DNA of 64,000 bases from assembly GCA_002914845.1 (NCBI GenBank), contig JXTC01000142.1, positions 371,076 to 435,075 of the forward strand, in the 5' to 3' direction. A program made the position numbers and the translations under genes. The notes below the pieces were generated by a model. The model saw only the letters and a list, made by a program, of their open reading frames with translations, was not told where the DNA came from and made no database searches. This document shows, piece by piece, positions 61,080 through 64,000 of this stretch. Source of the stretch: Trema orientale. Lineage: Eukaryota; Streptophyta; Magnoliopsida; Rosales; Cannabaceae. Positions within the stretch are counted from its first letter, which is position 1; every line of letters starts with the position of its first letter.

Positions 61080-61997
61080 ATGGCGTACTATAGTTATTAT
61101 GGAAGTGGAGACATGATGGATACCAATCAATAATGGTACGAATGTCTCATGACTTTGAACACTCAATTGAGCGAAGTGAACAAAAAGTTAGAAATCATGG
61201 AGTTGACCGCTCGAGTGAGTGAATTGACCAAGAACATAGATACCTTGAGTGTACAAGCTTCCTATTGTCCATTCATGAATTGTCAATTATGTAGAGGAAG
61301 CCACCCAAGGCAAGGATGCCCATACAACTTACAACCGATACACTTTATTGCTAATGGCCATATACAACAAAGTTACCAGCACTCAAATTTCTACAATCTG
61401 AGTTGGGAAGCATACCATGATTACTCTTGTTACAACAATCAAGGCCTATCACCGTACTTTTATGACGAGCCTATGTTGTCATTGGAGTTTCCTCGTCAAC
61501 CACCTATACAAGAAGACAAGCCATCATTGGAGGTGGTGATTAAGCACCACATAAGAAGAAGGGATGCATACCTCCCCAAGTAAGAAAAAAAGCCATCGTT
61601 GGAAGATATGATGATGCAACAAATGCAAAGAATGGATGCTTTCCTCTAAGGGCAAGAGGCCTCAATCCGAAATCTTGAACACCAAGTAGGCCATCTTGCT
61701 ATAATCATCAACCATCCTGAAGGCACCTTTCATAGCAACACCGACTCGACTCTGGAGGAGAAATATTGTACCACTGCAACTTGTAGTGGTTTGTATGATG
61801 ATGAGTCGATATTTGAGTGTCAAGAAGAAGAGGGAGATGGGAAAAATGCCACCATCCAAAGATATATAGAGCAACATTTGAACATCAAGACCACATCCTT
61901 TGAAGAAAGTCTAATCCCAAGGCTACTATTGATGAGAAGGCTTCGAATTGAAGACCTTGGAGAGAAATTTTCTTGTCCACAACTGCTAAATCAATAA
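61080..61997 (+). pseudogene. Athila/Tat-type gag-like gene with three in-frame stops
   Basis: One reading frame runs from ATG 61080 to TAA near 61997, interrupted by TAA at 61131, 61581 and 61647 but with no frameshift. It contains a Leu/Lys coiled-coil-like stretch (KKLEIMELTARVSELTKNID), a Cys/His segment CPFMNCQLCRGSHPRQGCPY, and further on SIRNLEHQVGHLAIIINHPE. This order is typical of the C-terminal half of gag proteins in Athila/Tat-like elements. The expected join to protease and reverse transcriptase is absent. All three stops are TAA, consistent with C-to-T decay for some of them. Confidence 0.75.
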
Positions 61998-63636
61998 TTT
62001 CTAACAATTGGACCTTTGATAACTCATTCTCACCATTTCTTCTCTCCCAATTATGAATATGAGGTGTTGTATTCTCAAAATAGAAGCCCAAAATATCACA
62101 TTCATACATTGGGATGGTCAATTAATGATATAAAGGGTAGATCTCATTTGGTCTCAACTTGTGGATGAGCCACAAGTAAAAAGGCAAGCTGAAGCCTTTA
62201 ATGCAAGCGCTTCTTGGGAGGCAACCCAAGTATTTCTTTTTATTTTGATGTGTTGAGCAATTCAAGGAGTTGGTGCCACTTCAAGGAGATCAAGCTTCAT
62301 TGCTATGTGCTAACGAGAGGAGTATCCCTAATCTCATTCTTTTGTTCTTTATTTTTTCAATATTTTGTATGCTAAGTTTGGAAGAGGGAGTAAACCTTGT
62401 TGGATTATGTTTTTGGTTAGTTTGTTTGTTGTTTTGTGTTTATTTTCCTAGTTGTGTGATTCTGTAATTGAATAAATAGAGGTATATTGTACTTTCTTTG
62501 GTGATGGCCTAGTTCTAATGATAAGAACTTTGGGTGAATTTGTGCGTAACTTTTTGAAAAATGTGGATATTGGCCTAATCTTATGGATAATTCTTGTGTT
62601 AGTTCTATTTTGATTGTGAAAGTCTAAATTGAATACAATGCCTTAATATTTGATTTGTGTGTGAATTTAGAGAATGTTTATATGAATATGATATTTTATT
62701 ATCTCACAAGTATTAGAATTTACTTGATAATCTATTGAGGCAAAATCCTAGATAACATTTCATTAAGGAAGGGATTAAGGCAATCTTTGGACTGTTTGAG
62801 CCTTTTAAGCTAACTATGATACATTTTATCTCTAGTACACCCATTTTGAGCCTTGTAAAGCCTTTTCTTTTTCAACCAGACACACATTAGCCTAGCCTAA
62901 AATAATATCATTCAACCTTTACCACTTGAGCATATTGATTATTTTTATTGAATTATTTTGAGCTATCCTATGTTATGGGAGGATTGGTGGAGTGAAATTG
63001 AAAAAAAAAAAAAAAGAAAGGAAAAAAAATGTTACACACTTGTTCATGGAAGAAAGAAAAAAGTTTGGAGTGTACAACTCAAAAAAAAAATGAAATAAAT
63101 GTTAGGCTAAATGTTGATGGAAGAAAGAAAATTGTAAGTCAGTGGTGTGTTGCTTGGTATGTGAAAGAATAGCTCTACACGAGTCCTAGAGTTAATATAC
63201 TTAAGGGAATTTGAACTCATTTTATCTAAATCACCATATCTTCACCTAAGCCTATATTATAAGCTTAATGAAGACCTTCTGATCCTTAGTGTTATGTTAA
63301 TCTATATTAGTGGAGATGGATTTGAAAAGTAAATTTATGGAACTTGATTACTTCCTTTAAGATTTTGTGCTTAATATATATTTATATAAACTTATCCGGA
63401 TTTCATACAATGATAGAAGAAAGGCATTTATACAAACACACACATGAAATTTGACCTGAGATGGGACATCCTCTTAAGTTATTCTTAATACCTAGCTAAT
63501 ATTTGTATTTTTCTTTAAGTTATATTATTATGTGAGTACTGAGGAACTAATTGGAAATCATCAGCGTCAGTACATTACCTATTGTATGTTTTTACTGATT
63601 TTTCTTTTTCTTTTGCTCGAGGACTAGCAAAATCTT
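61998..63636 (+). mobile_element. Internal 3' region of the deleted Athila-like element
   Basis: No protease, reverse transcriptase or integrase is present. GCGCTTCTTGGGAGGCAACC at 62209-62228 is a motif commonly found downstream of pol in Athila/Tat-like elements, so the pol region has been deleted between gag and here. The rest is non-coding AT-rich DNA with A-rich tracts at 63001-63030 and 63079-63090. Confidence 0.65.
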
Positions 63637-63649
63637 AAGTTTGGGGGTA
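63637..63649 (+). other. Polypurine tract of the Athila-like element
   Basis: AAGTTTGGGGGTA immediately before the 3' LTR start TGTTAACTCC, the usual form in Athila/Tat-like elements. Confidence 0.8.
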
Positions 63650-64000
63650 TGTTAACTCCATAAAAATGGAGTTATCTAGTGCTATTATACCTTAAATTTT
63701 GCTATGTTCTTGTTTATATTAACTTGTTTCAATTGTTTTTCTTGTTGTTTTGATGTTTTGTGTATTTGTGTATATAAAAGAATAAATATGGATATTTGAT
63801 GTAAATTAAGATGAATTTTTACCTCTCAAATAGATTTTTCAAACCATTGGAATCGAAGTTGAATCTGATATGGTCGTAACACAACGAAAATAGGGCAATC
63901 CAGAGTTCAAACAAAGAAATAACACACCCGACAAGCCCTGGTACCAGACTAGCGAAAACGTGGCGCTGGAGCACTAAAAGTGATGCCGCAGTGCCAACTC
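63650..64000 (+). mobile_element. 3' LTR of the Athila-like element, partial
   Basis: It starts TGTTAACTCCATAAAAATGG and aligns with 58008-58360 of the 5' LTR. It is cut by the window edge, so neither its end nor the right-hand target duplication can be seen. It differs from the 5' LTR at many positions, so the insertion is not recent. Confidence 0.85.

Overview
The window is nuclear DNA from a flowering plant, very probably a eudicot. The evidence is short GT-AG introns, strongly AT-rich intergenic DNA, four protein genes of typical plant families, and a large load of plant transposons (Copia, Ty3/Gypsy, LINE, MULE and hAT MITEs). The species cannot be named from the sequence. There are no prokaryotic features such as operons or CRISPR arrays. 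One assembly gap (N) lies at 59372-60196 and a single ambiguous base lies near 9770.

Layout. 1-7.8 kb is gene-free: MITE-like repeats, a nested inverted repeat, and two adjoining Copia-type LTRs (3305-4899 and 4900-6698). 7.8-10.1 kb holds a five-exon PLAC8-family gene (minus). 11.2-12.8 kb is a MULE-like element with a perfect 9-bp target duplication. 13.4-15.3 kb is an unusual element carrying arrays of a palindromic GTCACAA..TTGTGAC unit. 16.3-18.0 kb holds a two-exon NOSIP/CSU1-type RING protein gene (minus). 21.6-28 kb is a decayed minus-strand LINE that still shows ORF1, endonuclease, YADD reverse transcriptase and RNase H pieces. 31.3-32.0 kb holds a PHOS32/34-type universal stress protein gene (plus), flanked by two inverted copies of one hAT-like MITE. 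38.3-39.0 kb holds a BBX28/29-type B-box gene (minus), convergent with the stress protein gene.

From about 42 kb to the right edge the window is a nest of LTR retrotransposons. A minus-strand Gypsy-like element (tRNA-Met PBS at 49544-49555) contains an Athila-like solo LTR (47034-48604) and is broken by a Copia element (LTR 50466-52067, PBS 52070). That Copia is broken by a second Gypsy LTR (56550), which is broken by an internally deleted Athila-like element (58008 to the edge). The 5' LTR of the last carries a solo Copia-type LTR (59122-60417) that contains the N gap.

The four genes do not form a pathway. The stress protein and B-box genes probably represent conserved microsynteny, because their Arabidopsis counterparts (PHOS34, BBX28) are neighbours. 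The most unusual items are the palindrome-array element, the GC-rich island in the leader of the Copia element, the two distant copies of one 171-173-bp MULE-MITE with different perfect 9-bp target duplications, and the readable order of insertions in the right-hand nest. I did not find a clearly new protein system.
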